A stretch of 64,000 nt of DNA from Wenzhouxiangella sp. GTDB lineage: Bacteria > Pseudomonadota > Gammaproteobacteria > Xanthomonadales > Wenzhouxiangellaceae. This document shows positions 10,101 through 18,735 of this stretch, in pieces (positions within the stretch are counted from its first letter, which is position 1; each line of letters starts with the position of its first letter). Both the position numbers and the translations under genes were made by a program. Location of the stretch: contig SKQS01000114.1 in the NCBI GenBank assembly GCA_007118895.1, forward strand, positions 1-64,000, read 5' to 3'. The notes beneath the pieces were generated by a model. It searched no databases, had not been told where the DNA came from, and worked only from the letters and a program-made list of their open reading frames with translations.

Positions 10101-13100
10101 AACCGCCAGTGCCGATGGGCGGTTCGTCTACGTGGCAAGCCGGGTAGCCGACAGTGTCTCGGTGTTCGGGCTGGGCGATGATGGCAATGGTGGGCTGCAG
10201 ATATCACCGCTGGCCGCGGTAACCGGTGTTACCGGCCTCAACCAGGCCAACCACCTGGTGCTGAGTCCGCTCGGTGACCAGCAACAGCTGTATGTGGCCG
10301 GCGCCAACGACAACGCGATCGCGGTATTCGATCGTGACCCGACCGATGGTCTGCTGACCCATGTTCAGTCGATACAGCACGGCAGCAACGGGGTCAGTGG
10401 CCTGCTGGACGTTGACTACCTGGCGATCAGCCCCAACGGCCGTTCGGTTTATGCGTTGTCCTCCAGTATCGGCACGATTGCATTGTTTGACCGTGAACCG
10501 GCGACTGGCGAGCTGACCTGGCGCAACACCTGGACCGGCGCTGACTTCGGCGTTTCGACTACCGGCGCCTCTGCGGCAGTATTGGATTCGGCTGGCCAGT
10601 ATCTGTACCTGGCTGCCGGCCTGGCCAATCGGATCCTGGTACTGCAGCGCGACACCAGTGCCGGTGGCACCCACGGCATGCTCAGCCTGGCCTCGGCGAT
10701 CACCCAGGGCACCGATCAGAACATCGGTCTGTCCGGCGTTCGCCGGCTGGCGATCAGCGCCGACGACAACCATGTCTACGCCACCAGCCAGCCCGGTTCC
10801 AGCGTCGCCTGGTTCGTGCGCGATGCCGGCGATGGCAGTCTGAGCTTTTCCGGGCTGCAGTCCAACGCCAGCGTCCTGGTGGATGGCATTGGCGGGGCAA
10901 CCGGGCTGGCGCTGTCGGCATCCGGTGAGCATCTGTACGTGGCCGGCAGTCAGCAGAATGCGATTGGCCTGTTCCAGCGCCAGTTCGACTCTTTCTGCCC
11001 GGCCAGTGGCACCGGTTCAATTGAGTCGGTTCCGTTCAATATCGCCGCCGGTGGCATGATCGTGTTCCGCATCGTGGCGACGGTGGCGCCCGACTTCACC
11101 GGTCAGCTGGTCAACGAAGCCATCGTCGAGGCCGCCCGTGATCCGTCGGGATCGATCAGCAGCGACAGCGACAGTACCGTGGTCAGCCCGGTCGCCGACC
11201 TGAGCATCACCAAGGACGACGGCAACAGCGAGTACGATGGACTGGCCGCTGCCGCCGCTGTGGATGGGCACGGCCCGCATCTGTATGTCGCCGGTGCCGG
11301 TGACAACGCGATCGGCGTGTACAAGCGCGAATCCGATCCCGGCTCCTCGAGCTTTGGCCAGCTCGGCTTCGTTCAGGTGGTCCGCTCCGGTGATGCCGGG
11401 GTGACCGGCCTGACCGGTGTGGCCGACGTCCGGGTCAGCGATGATGGCTACCATGTCTACGCCGTCAGTCCTTCGGACAACACCGTGGTCGTACTGAGCC
11501 GGAACCCGGCTGATGGCCGGCTGACTCCGCTGCAGGTCGTGCAGAACGGCATCGATGGCGTCAGCGGGCTGTCCGGCGCAAGAACCATGGCGTTCAGTCC
11601 GGACGGCGCGCATGTCTATGTCGGCGCGGCGTTCTCCAACGCCATCGCCGTGTTCCGCCGCGATGATGACCCCGGTTCGGCTCAGTTCGGACGGCTCAGT
11701 TTCGTCGAGGCGGTGCAGGAAGGGGTAGCCGGTGTGGCTGGCATCGCCGCACCGCGCGCCCTGGCGGTATCGCCGGATGGTCTCCAGGTCTATGCCCTGG
11801 GCGATGCAGCCGACACGCTGGCGGTGCTGCTGCGCAATCCAACCCCGGCCAGCGCCAACTTCGGTCGCTTGAGCTACCTGACCCACTACTCCAACGCCGA
11901 CCCGACCATCGCCGGCCTGGACGGTGTGCGCGACCTGCTGATCGATGCAGCCGGCGACAATGTCTACGTGCTTGGTGATGACCCCGGCACGCTGGTTCAC
12001 CTTTCCAGGCAGTCCAGCGGCGAGCTGAGCTTCGTCGAGTTCCTGTCCGAAGGCTTCGGCACCACCGAGGGACTGACCGGGGCCCGTGCCCTGCGCGCCG
12101 GACCGGGCGGCACATCGCTGTACGTGGTGGGCGGGGATCAGTCGTCGATTGCCCGCTACACGGTCGATCCCGATGACGCCACCCTGCTGTTTGCCGATAT
12201 CGTCGTCGAGGGTGACGACGCCCCGCTGACCGGCGGCCAGGTATTCGGACTGGGCGGCGCCAACAGTCTCTGGTTCAGCCCGGACGGTGCGCACGGCTAT
12301 GTCACCTCGTCAGACAATGATGCGCTGCTGGCATTTGCCGTTACCGCCGACAGCCCGGTGCTGTCGTTCCTGGAGATCCTCATCGACGGTCTGGGTGGCG
12401 TGGCGCCCGGCGAGACCGTACTGTACCTGATCACGGTCGAGAACCATGGACCCAGCGACGTGCCGCAGGCGCGCGTGATCGACGAATTCCCCGAGCAGTT
12501 CGAGGCCGTCGACTGGAGCTGTGTCGGCACCAACGGTGGGCAGTGCCCCACCGATGGCACCGGCAACATCGATGTCATCGTGTCGCTGCCGGTTGGCGGA
12601 CGGGTGACTTTTGCCGCCGGCGGCCCGGTGGCGGCCGACGCATCCGGACGACTGATCAATGTTGCCTCCGTGACCGGGATCGGCGTGGTTGACCCCAACC
12701 CCGACAACAACATCGCCGTCGATGATGACACCGTGCTGTCGCCGGCCATGGACCTGGTGGTCGAGATCAGTTCGTCACAAGCCGATGCAACCCCGGGTGA
12801 CTGGATCGATTTCCTGGTCACCGTGAACAACCTGGGGCCGTCCGATGCCCGCGGCATTCGCATCGAAGACGAGCTGCCGCCGGCGCTGGTCGATGTGAGC
12901 TGGGAATGCACAGCCTCTCCGGCGGCCGGTCTGCTGAGCCCGGTCTCGACGGTCAGCGGTGATCTTGATATGGTCAGCGCGCTGTTCCTGTCCGGTGACG
13001 GACGTTTTGCCTATGCTACCGGCGAGGTCGCCGGATCTGGCGCAATCGGCGTGTTCCGCCGTGACCTGAATACCGGCGCGCTGACGCCGCGCCAGACCCT

Positions 13101-16100
13101 GATCCAGGGCGACGATGGCGTGGCCGGCATTCGCGGGGCATCCGACCTGGTGATCGCGCCGGATGGTCGCTTCGTCTATGTCGCCGGTCCGGATTCGGAT
13201 TCGGTGGCAGTGTTCGAACGCGATGTCGATGACGGCGAGCTGACGTTCCTGGCCCAGTACCAGGATGGTGATCTTGGCATCAGCGCGATCGGCGGCGTTC
13301 ACCGCCTGCTGATGGGCCCCGGCGGCAACGTGCTGTATGCCGGCTCGCTGTTCGACGAGGCGCTGGTTGCCTTTGCCATCAATCCGGCCAGCGGACTGCT
13401 GACCCAGATCGGCCAGGTGCGCCAGGGAATCGACGGCGTCGATGGCTTGAGCGGAATCAGTGACCTGACCCTGAGTGCCGACGGCAGCGTGCTGCTGGTG
13501 ACCGCGGTTGCCAACGAGTCGCTGGCGGCGTTTGCGATCGATGCCGACACCGGACTGTTGGCGCCGGTCGATGTGCTGCTCAATTTCCAGCTGGCCGGCA
13601 GCGACGCGTTGCTGAATGCGCGATCGGTCATCGTGGTCGGGGACGAGATATTCGTCGCCGCGGCCGGCGGCGACCAGGTCAGCCGGTTCGAGCTTGACGA
13701 AGACACGCTGATTCACCTGGGCGCAGTCGAGGACATCACCGGTCTGCCGGACGGTTTTGACGCGCCGCGTTCGCTGCGTTACGTCTCTGACCAGGCGCGG
13801 CTGTACGTGATCGACGATGCGGGTCTCCATCTACTCAGCCTGCTCGATGAGACGCCCGAGTTGCTGGAAACCTACCTGGCGGCCGATCATGCCGGCGTCG
13901 AGGGCTTTGACGGCATCGCCATCAGCCCCAACCTGCGCCAGCTCTACACCCGCTCCAGCCTGCCGGGCGCCGGCGTCACGACCTGGGCTCGCGAACGCGG
14001 TTCGCGCTGCCCGATCAACGGTCTTGGCGCGCTTGGCGGCCATGCAGTCGACATCGTCCCCGATGGTGAACTGGTCTACGAGATCAGCGCCCGAGTGCGC
14101 GCGAATGCGATCGGCGAGCTGGTCTACCTGGTCGAGGCGGTCAATCCGCTGCCGGAACAGGAGCTCAACCCGGCCAGCAATCTGGATGTGCTGGTCCTGC
14201 CGCTGGTGCCGCGTCCGGATCTGGGCGTTGACAAGCAGGCCGAGCCCGACGAGGTGGTGGCCGGCGAGACTATCGAGTTCCTGATTGCCATGGACAATGC
14301 GGGCTTGAGCGATGCGCTGGTTGCACGCCTGATCGACCAGCCACCGGTATTCCCCGAGACCGGCGGTATTCTCGCCGACTCCGGCGCCTGGAGTTGCCAG
14401 GCCAATCCGGCGCTGGACTTCCTGGGCGATCATGTACTGGATGATGCGATTGACAACCTGGTGATCGGGCAGGCCGGATACCAGGCCTACGCGGTCAGCC
14501 GCCAGGCCAGTGCCCTGATGCTCATGCCGCTGTCGCCCGACGGCAGCCTGGGCAGCCCGCAGGTGATTGCCGAAGGCGATCAGCTCGGCGGACAGACGGT
14601 CGCCGGCATGTCGGCGGCCTCGGCAGTCGCGGTATCGGCCGACGAGCGCCACATCTATGTCACCGGCAAGGATGACAACAGCCTGGTGGTGCTGGTGCGC
14701 GAGGCGCCGGGCCAGCCGCTCAGCTTCGCCCAGCAGTTCACCTCCGGGGCCAACCTGGTGGCAGGGCTGGAGGGCCCGAGAGCGCTCACCCTGACCCCGG
14801 ATGAACGTCACCTCTACGTGGCATCGGCCACCAGCAATGCGGTTGCGATCTTCAGCCGCGATGTCGAGACCGGTGAGCTGGAGTACGTAGACCGGGTACG
14901 CGATGGTTTCGGCACGATTGCCCCGGATTTCAACGTGATCCAGGGGCCGGCAGGCCTTGCCGTCGACCGCCATGGAGAGTACCTCTACGTCGTCGCCAGC
15001 CAGTCTTCGGCGGTGTCAGTGTTCTCGATCAATGCTGCATCCGGAAACCTCGCCTACCGCGAAGTCTGGCGGCAGGGCGAGGGTGGCATGGTTACCCTGG
15101 GACAGTCGCGTGACCTGGTCACCTCGCCGGGTGATCGACACCTCTACACCCTGGGCGACGGAGGCATTGCCCTGTTCGAACGTCAGCCCGATGGCCTGCT
15201 GCAACCGCTGGCCGAGTACACCGATGACCTGGTCGATCTCATCCATCCGATTCGCCTGGCCATCGATGGTGACGGCAGCCGGCTGTACCTGCTGGATGCC
15301 GGTGACGGCGATAACGGCCCGGTGGTGCATGTGCTCGAGCGCGACTGGAACGACGGCACGCTTAGCCTGCATGAATCCGAACCGCTTTCGCAGCCGGTCA
15401 GCTCGGTATCCGTATATTCGCCGGCAACCGCCACGCTTTACCTGGGTGGCGCAGATCCGGCCGCGCTGATTCGCTACGAGCAACGCCCGTTGTCGCGCTG
15501 CCAGCAGCTGGAGGGACAGAGCGATCACCTGGACAAGGAGATCCGCATGGGAGCCCAGGGCTGGTCCGAGGTTGCCTACAGCGCCACGGTTCACCCCTCG
15601 GCACGTGGCGAGCTGATCAATACCGCGTTGATCGAGACCCTGCTTGGCGAAGACCCCGACACCGGCAACAACAGCTCGACCACGGTGACCCCGATCCTGG
15701 TGGTCTCGGATCTGACCGTGACCAAGACCGGACCGGAAGAGGTGGTGGCGGGACTGGGTATCGACTATGAAATCATCGTCACCAATGCCGGTCCCAGTGA
15801 CGCGCTGGGTATCCAGGTCACGGACCTGGCGCCGGCGGCGCTGACCGATATCACCTGGACCTGTCAGGCCAGCGGCGACTCCAGCTGTCCGGCCTCGGGT
15901 ACCGATGCTCCGGACTTCACCGCCAACGTCATGGTTGATCAGCCGCTGACCATCCAGATGTCGGCGATCATTGATTCCGCCTTTGTCGGCAACCTGGTCA
16001 ACGTGGTCGAACTGACGCCCGAAGTTGACGCCGATGATCCGAACCCGGAAGGCCAGACCGACCAGCACGAAACCAACGTGATTGCCATTGCCGATGTATC

Positions 16101-17736
16101 GGTGACCAAGCAGACGCTGACCTCACCGGTGGTCGCCGGTTTGCCGATCGAGTACCTGATCGTGGTCTCCAACGCCGGCCCCAGCGACGCTTCAGCGGTT
16201 CAGGTGCTGGACAACCTGTCGCCCAAGCTGCTTCAGGCATCCTGGAGCTGCACGCCGCTGGCCGGCGCGGATTGTCCCGACCAGGGCTTCGGTGATATCG
16301 ACTTCTTCGCCTCGATTCCGGTCGGCGCCAGCCTGGAAATCATGATCGAAGCGCTGGTTGATCCAGCCGAATCAGGTACCGTGGGCAACAATGTCGGCGT
16401 TACCGTCCACGCGCCGGCCAGCGATCCGGACACCAGCAACAACAGTGCCGGCGTGGTCGACAGCATCCTGGTCCGGCCGGATCTTTCGCTGGCACTTGAA
16501 GCACCGCTCAACCCCTTCGATCCGGGTGGCAGCATCGATCTGCCTATCGTCGTCCACGTTGCCAACGCCGGGCCTTCCCAGGCGCGCAACGTGACCGTTG
16601 ACCTGGCGCTGACCGAGTCTGCGCTGCAGACCGCCGCCGTGCCGTGCGACAACCAGGGCAGTCAGTTCGTCCGCTGTCAGCTCGGCACGATCGATCCGGG
16701 AGATGAGCTCATCGTAGAGCTTGCCCTGGGCGAACTGCCCGAGGCGCCGTCGGAAATTACCATCGACGGCAGCGTCAACAGCAGCGGGACCGATCCCGAC
16801 CCGGACAACAACGTCGACAGTGTCACCGTCGAGCTGCTGTCAGGCGGTGATGTCTGGGTGCGCATCGACAACGGCTTCGACTGGCTCTCCCCCAATCAGC
16901 CGGTGACCTACGAGGTGGTGGTCGAGAACATCGGTTCGGCAGCGCTGGATACGATCGACTTCGAGCTGCCGATTCCGGTCGAGCTGATTGACGTCAGCTG
17001 GACCTGCAGCGGCACCGGGCAGGCTACCTGCCTGCCGTCCGGAACCAGTGATATCAGCGATGCCCTGAGCCTGGCCAGCGGTGAGCGGGTGACTTACCTG
17101 ATCGATGCCCTGGTCGACCCGGACATCGACCTGTCGACCCCGCAGTCGGTCACCATGATCGGCACCGCCACGGTCACGCCGCCGCAGGCCGATATCAACC
17201 CGCTCAACAACATCGCGGTCAAGGATGACCCGCTGCGCTACGAGATCTTTGTCGACGGCTTTGAAAGCCTGCTCGAGTCCGGCTCGTCGATCTGGCAGCT
17301 GCCTGACGAGCAGGCCGCCGCAGCCTGTACCGGCCTGACCCTGGTCCTGGACCACCTGCCGCTGCTGGCTACCCCGGCAGCCGGTCGTCTGCTCGAGGCT
17401 CGGGCTGCCAGTGGCGACCTGCTGCTGTGGCTCGATGCGTTGCAGCGAGAAGATGGACACTGGCTGAGGCTGGGTTACCTGGGCGATGACCGGGCCGCCC
17501 ATTTCAGTGACTGGCTCGCCTGGCGCCAGCCGTCGCTGGAAATCGGGCTGACCGATCAGACGCCGCTGCTGCGTGCCGCTGAGGGAGAGTCCTGGCAAGG
17601 GCCGGTGGCGCTTGCATCGGCCGCGCTGGTCTGGCGTCTGCCGACGCTGGGTCTGGAGCGGGGCTTGAGCCGTGAGATCGAGTTCAGCGGTTGTCAGCCC
17701 GAGTGGCTGTCCGGAGATCAAGGAGTTCAACAATGA
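4171..17736 (+). CDS. Giant secreted DUF11-repeat protein with nested beta-propellers (4521 aa)
   Basis: The start is GTG 4171, with GGAGA 10 bases upstream. Residues 1-31 form a signal peptide with an AQA cleavage site. The rest is a chain of DUF11-type Ig-like repeats, recognisable by N-x-GPSDA, D-LP, WxC and CPxxGxG motifs, for example starting at 4640, 5440, 6800, 9640, 12740, 15710 and 16090. Five beta-propeller blocks built from SPDGRHVYVA-type blades are embedded in them: about residues 931-1730 (probably a double propeller), 1882-2275, 2351-2737, 2914-3279 and 3410-3776. Four sit between the WxC cysteine and the next cysteine of a split DUF11 domain. IFVDGFE at 4359-4365 is followed by a 156-aa tail. 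The protein is probably surface-exposed or released; its ligand is unknown. The stop overlaps the start of the downstream prolyl isomerase gene (ATGA). Confidence 0.9.
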   Translation: MSQHARPWPSRLQPLLALAFLLATLSLNAQADLDVSWTGPGTYTPGTTATYTLVITNTDTDDPVAPFAVSTAFPGTVSLSWSCQNQDGAPLGCQSASSSGTGNINYGGAGIAEGGSLTYVFQASFASSMTADPLNVNATVDGDNFSFGSTLALQTELSVSKDTSPPGGTTYVPGDSGAYLIQVTNAGPSDAAGVTVIDTLPGGVTATGWTCSASGGASCPSGSGGGSLNETINVAAGGTLSFVLNVQYAANLTDPVTNEVEIQVPANLNDSSGASAYNDSVTLNPDLQVDLVVTVDSGSLPDHIVAGGDAETVTFTVRNDGPSRLGSAAVFASLPFDDVDNASWTCSSASLCSEVSGDNQIGVEINLDVDQSVTLVQSLSLASSALGDDGEITLSLSALAGLNHTELDEESATTQLQLDLRREAAIAVTKTNNRDAANPGEALVYEIEVRNLGPSDLGNVTDELGVLLTDNMPAGLGANPEECPGASSPNDPPCWRLCPSNNTDIPDAGGQNSEDCPVERVLGTGNISNQSIALTAGGSSTVFIHASIRNDASGIIENTAQVEVTDPDIHPVSAGSLSDQDTDLTTVDISTDLQVNKTTGPGSAVPGEEFSFVVTLTNAGFIAANNSRLIDELPIFDAVNQPAGFEPGTIRFQCRAFDGACCNHNSSNCGASTPTSPVFADSIDHGVDLPPQSSVEFTITGKLDTRATGLLENEASALTPPGIEEADESSAVDTASINLAPAAGLGIEKNVTGVSEIDGENRFTIGYELIVTSSGPSFAPGVTVTDQFTSSALDAGSAQWSCEVISGGPNTSCEHPGGSSGPLDSTVDLDPGAVVRYEISIDTVLDPEPGPIVNTAQASSALGLATDQASTTVIGSAELEVIKDNNRFEAAPGNSVDYVIRIQNHGPSDVFGVSVIDEFPAELENVVWQCEATTPVPGDLAPLSPEMVGTSRAAGQAVVASADGRHVYVAGSTLLGLGSLFVFDRNNVPGLNFGVVVPLETETEGVNDPSDPGGTVRGLHAPVDIAMNPGNQFVYVLSETATIDDEDVPAAIAVFSRNTNPLSANYGRLTFVDRVTDGVPEDARRLVVTTGNVYVSGDEVVAVFQRDLAGGLPNFDIDFEDHGLSAPGPMAFDAGRLLLFVADAAGTGLAALDILPAGGGNPAGRLAVRASATSSNWNSAFDLQVVPASAQLYLSATGAGRLSLIQYGDLDGDGLVDDIVYGAEDPQLESALAAGARVDVAGDGEHLIGASAGSNVLFQYRRDTISGGLSELEFVPASPTRDPSAVAISSDGRHVLVASASTEEDSAPLSVFSRRAPDPLFAFIQADRRGDQGGLVQGMQAPNDVAVSPDGAHVYVLSLPDNALTVFRRHVEKGLTEDSYGEHLEYITTYFDGVNGFVGLDQPRRLLISPSGDNVYVSSEARDSLVALERDNDSNSPTYGRLSPIPDQHFRTGDSVPDPGDGPATINALLGAKGLAMDPLGRHLYVAGSFDATIGIFRRDTEDGSLKYIGRAAGGQNGATGMSGIRDLAVSPDGRQVLGVSTISNALVVFDRDSETTSVSFGQLSFLQAQLTNIGTRPVALHIPGGQATGGGDHVYVVSEISSTVAVLRRVTDPGSSAFGRVQPIQIVANNSGVSHMSGPRDVRVSPDGRKVYVAAQNSSALLVFDRDLNASSISYGHVNLAETRRHNVDGVKGLAQVRSLAVSPDSRNVYAASFGDSAVSSFRLGVGSVCSAGGSGLIMDLADIGAGGTVEYRASATIRADAVGDPTNVAGCPAGTTGRLVNTVDVILPSTISPISPDVCTGGGDFCDTDLTCLVPAGDVSVEKVSNTVSVVAGETVEYEITIRNTGPSNLVHDPDFPLTLTDELDANPGLVSGSAAWTCEASGSGALSFVEATFGDADSGPFGMDGLVSLTAVDAAAGGSPIDLMIGASVLDDAVVVFERDPVSGQLGSQLAVLSGSISFASGQQFSALDGARSVTASADGRFVYVASRVADSVSVFGLGDDGNGGLQISPLAAVTGVTGLNQANHLVLSPLGDQQQLYVAGANDNAIAVFDRDPTDGLLTHVQSIQHGSNGVSGLLDVDYLAISPNGRSVYALSSSIGTIALFDREPATGELTWRNTWTGADFGVSTTGASAAVLDSAGQYLYLAAGLANRILVLQRDTSAGGTHGMLSLASAITQGTDQNIGLSGVRRLAISADDNHVYATSQPGSSVAWFVRDAGDGSLSFSGLQSNASVLVDGIGGATGLALSASGEHLYVAGSQQNAIGLFQRQFDSFCPASGTGSIESVPFNIAAGGMIVFRIVATVAPDFTGQLVNEAIVEAARDPSGSISSDSDSTVVSPVADLSITKDDGNSEYDGLAAAAAVDGHGPHLYVAGAGDNAIGVYKRESDPGSSSFGQLGFVQVVRSGDAGVTGLTGVADVRVSDDGYHVYAVSPSDNTVVVLSRNPADGRLTPLQVVQNGIDGVSGLSGARTMAFSPDGAHVYVGAAFSNAIAVFRRDDDPGSAQFGRLSFVEAVQEGVAGVAGIAAPRALAVSPDGLQVYALGDAADTLAVLLRNPTPASANFGRLSYLTHYSNADPTIAGLDGVRDLLIDAAGDNVYVLGDDPGTLVHLSRQSSGELSFVEFLSEGFGTTEGLTGARALRAGPGGTSLYVVGGDQSSIARYTVDPDDATLLFADIVVEGDDAPLTGGQVFGLGGANSLWFSPDGAHGYVTSSDNDALLAFAVTADSPVLSFLEILIDGLGGVAPGETVLYLITVENHGPSDVPQARVIDEFPEQFEAVDWSCVGTNGGQCPTDGTGNIDVIVSLPVGGRVTFAAGGPVAADASGRLINVASVTGIGVVDPNPDNNIAVDDDTVLSPAMDLVVEISSSQADATPGDWIDFLVTVNNLGPSDARGIRIEDELPPALVDVSWECTASPAAGLLSPVSTVSGDLDMVSALFLSGDGRFAYATGEVAGSGAIGVFRRDLNTGALTPRQTLIQGDDGVAGIRGASDLVIAPDGRFVYVAGPDSDSVAVFERDVDDGELTFLAQYQDGDLGISAIGGVHRLLMGPGGNVLYAGSLFDEALVAFAINPASGLLTQIGQVRQGIDGVDGLSGISDLTLSADGSVLLVTAVANESLAAFAIDADTGLLAPVDVLLNFQLAGSDALLNARSVIVVGDEIFVAAAGGDQVSRFELDEDTLIHLGAVEDITGLPDGFDAPRSLRYVSDQARLYVIDDAGLHLLSLLDETPELLETYLAADHAGVEGFDGIAISPNLRQLYTRSSLPGAGVTTWARERGSRCPINGLGALGGHAVDIVPDGELVYEISARVRANAIGELVYLVEAVNPLPEQELNPASNLDVLVLPLVPRPDLGVDKQAEPDEVVAGETIEFLIAMDNAGLSDALVARLIDQPPVFPETGGILADSGAWSCQANPALDFLGDHVLDDAIDNLVIGQAGYQAYAVSRQASALMLMPLSPDGSLGSPQVIAEGDQLGGQTVAGMSAASAVAVSADERHIYVTGKDDNSLVVLVREAPGQPLSFAQQFTSGANLVAGLEGPRALTLTPDERHLYVASATSNAVAIFSRDVETGELEYVDRVRDGFGTIAPDFNVIQGPAGLAVDRHGEYLYVVASQSSAVSVFSINAASGNLAYREVWRQGEGGMVTLGQSRDLVTSPGDRHLYTLGDGGIALFERQPDGLLQPLAEYTDDLVDLIHPIRLAIDGDGSRLYLLDAGDGDNGPVVHVLERDWNDGTLSLHESEPLSQPVSSVSVYSPATATLYLGGADPAALIRYEQRPLSRCQQLEGQSDHLDKEIRMGAQGWSEVAYSATVHPSARGELINTALIETLLGEDPDTGNNSSTTVTPILVVSDLTVTKTGPEEVVAGLGIDYEIIVTNAGPSDALGIQVTDLAPAALTDITWTCQASGDSSCPASGTDAPDFTANVMVDQPLTIQMSAIIDSAFVGNLVNVVELTPEVDADDPNPEGQTDQHETNVIAIADVSVTKQTLTSPVVAGLPIEYLIVVSNAGPSDASAVQVLDNLSPKLLQASWSCTPLAGADCPDQGFGDIDFFASIPVGASLEIMIEALVDPAESGTVGNNVGVTVHAPASDPDTSNNSAGVVDSILVRPDLSLALEAPLNPFDPGGSIDLPIVVHVANAGPSQARNVTVDLALTESALQTAAVPCDNQGSQFVRCQLGTIDPGDELIVELALGELPEAPSEITIDGSVNSSGTDPDPDNNVDSVTVELLSGGDVWVRIDNGFDWLSPNQPVTYEVVVENIGSAALDTIDFELPIPVELIDVSWTCSGTGQATCLPSGTSDISDALSLASGERVTYLIDALVDPDIDLSTPQSVTMIGTATVTPPQADINPLNNIAVKDDPLRYEIFVDGFESLLESGSSIWQLPDEQAAAACTGLTLVLDHLPLLATPAAGRLLEARAASGDLLLWLDALQREDGHWLRLGYLGDDRAAHFSDWLAWRQPSLEIGLTDQTPLLRAAEGESWQGPVALASAALVWRLPTLGLERGLSREIEFSGCQPEWLSGDQGVQQ

Positions 17737-18725
17737 AGTGGCTGGGTTATGCATGTGTCTTTGTTGCCGGGCTGTTGCTGGGCTGGTTTTTTGCCGGCGG
17801 GTGGTCTCCGTCCGATCAGCCGCCGGCCCCCGGCGACTGGCTTGCTCGAGTCAATGGCGAGTACCTGACCACCGAAGAGTTCATCGACGAGATGCGCCGG
17901 CGCGGCGGGACCCGTCCGGGGCAGTACCAGACCGTGGAACAGCGCCAGGCGCTGCTCGATGACCTGCTGTATCGGCGAGCGCTGGTCGCCGCGGCCAGGG
18001 AGCAGGGGCTGGACAGGAACCCGCAGGTTCGCCGTTCGCGTGATGCGATCCTGGTCACCCAGTACCTGCAGGACAACCTGCGTCCGCGCCAGGAGGCAAT
18101 CCGCATCAGCGACCGGGAAATTCGCCAGCTTTACGAAGCCCAGGCTGAGGAATACACCATTCCAGCCCGGCGGCGGGTGGCGATGATCCGGATCAACGTC
18201 CCGGCCGGCGCCTCCGAGGAAACCCGCGAGGCCCTCAGGGCACGGGCAGAGCAGGCCCGCCAGGAAGCGCTCGAGCTGAATACCTCTGTATTTCACTTCG
18301 GCACGCTGGCGCGGCAGTATTCCGAAGACCCGGGATCTCGGTATCGCAACGGCGTGATCGGCTGGATCAGCGAAGCGGCGCCGGAACGCTATCGTCACGA
18401 CCCGGTCGTGGTGACCACCGCCAACGCCATGACCGAGCCCGGCCAGGTCTCGGACGTGCTGGAAGGTGAGGGCGCCCTGTACCTGGTTCGCCTGGTCGAC
18501 TACCAGCCGGCCCGGGCGCGCTCGATGGAAGAGCTGGCCGACGGGCTCAGCCAGCGCCTGCGCCGTGATCGCCACAACGAGATTGAGGTGGCCTTTCGCC
18601 ATGAGGTGCTTGACCGCCTGGATATCGAGGTCAGGGCCGACCGGCTGGAGCAGATCGATCCGGTAGGCCCGCCACGGCCGGACGATGACACCCCCCGCCC
18701 CCCGCCCATGCCTGTAGACAACTGA
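17733..18725 (+). CDS. Membrane-anchored PpiC/SurA-type peptidyl-prolyl isomerase
   Basis: A 330-aa protein with a single N-terminal membrane anchor (about residues 3-22, ending GWFFAGG). A SurA-N-like helical region (NGEYLTTEEFIDEM onward) follows, then a parvulin domain at about 145-265. Parvulin features include RRRVAMIRI, the FGTLARQYSEDPGS segment, NGVIGWIS and a closing MTEPGQVSDVLEG-ALYLVRL. The C-terminus is proline-rich. It should act in the periplasm on unfolded exported proteins. The ATG at 17733 overlaps the TGA of the giant gene, with AAGGAG just upstream, so translation is coupled to the giant protein. This suggests a dedicated chaperone/foldase for its neighbours (inference). 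Confidence 0.85.
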   Translation: MKWLGYACVFVAGLLLGWFFAGGWSPSDQPPAPGDWLARVNGEYLTTEEFIDEMRRRGGTRPGQYQTVEQRQALLDDLLYRRALVAAAREQGLDRNPQVRRSRDAILVTQYLQDNLRPRQEAIRISDREIRQLYEAQAEEYTIPARRRVAMIRINVPAGASEETREALRARAEQARQEALELNTSVFHFGTLARQYSEDPGSRYRNGVIGWISEAAPERYRHDPVVVTTANAMTEPGQVSDVLEGEGALYLVRLVDYQPARARSMEELADGLSQRLRRDRHNEIEVAFRHEVLDRLDIEVRADRLEQIDPVGPPRPDDDTPRPPPMPVDN

Positions 18726-18735
18726 GGTAGCACCG

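Noticed and set aside
6985-15490. Tandem DNA repeats or CRISPR-like array within the propeller blocks
   Set aside because: The repetition is at protein level (blade motifs); nucleotide copies vary and spacing is that of propeller blades, not of a CRISPR array.
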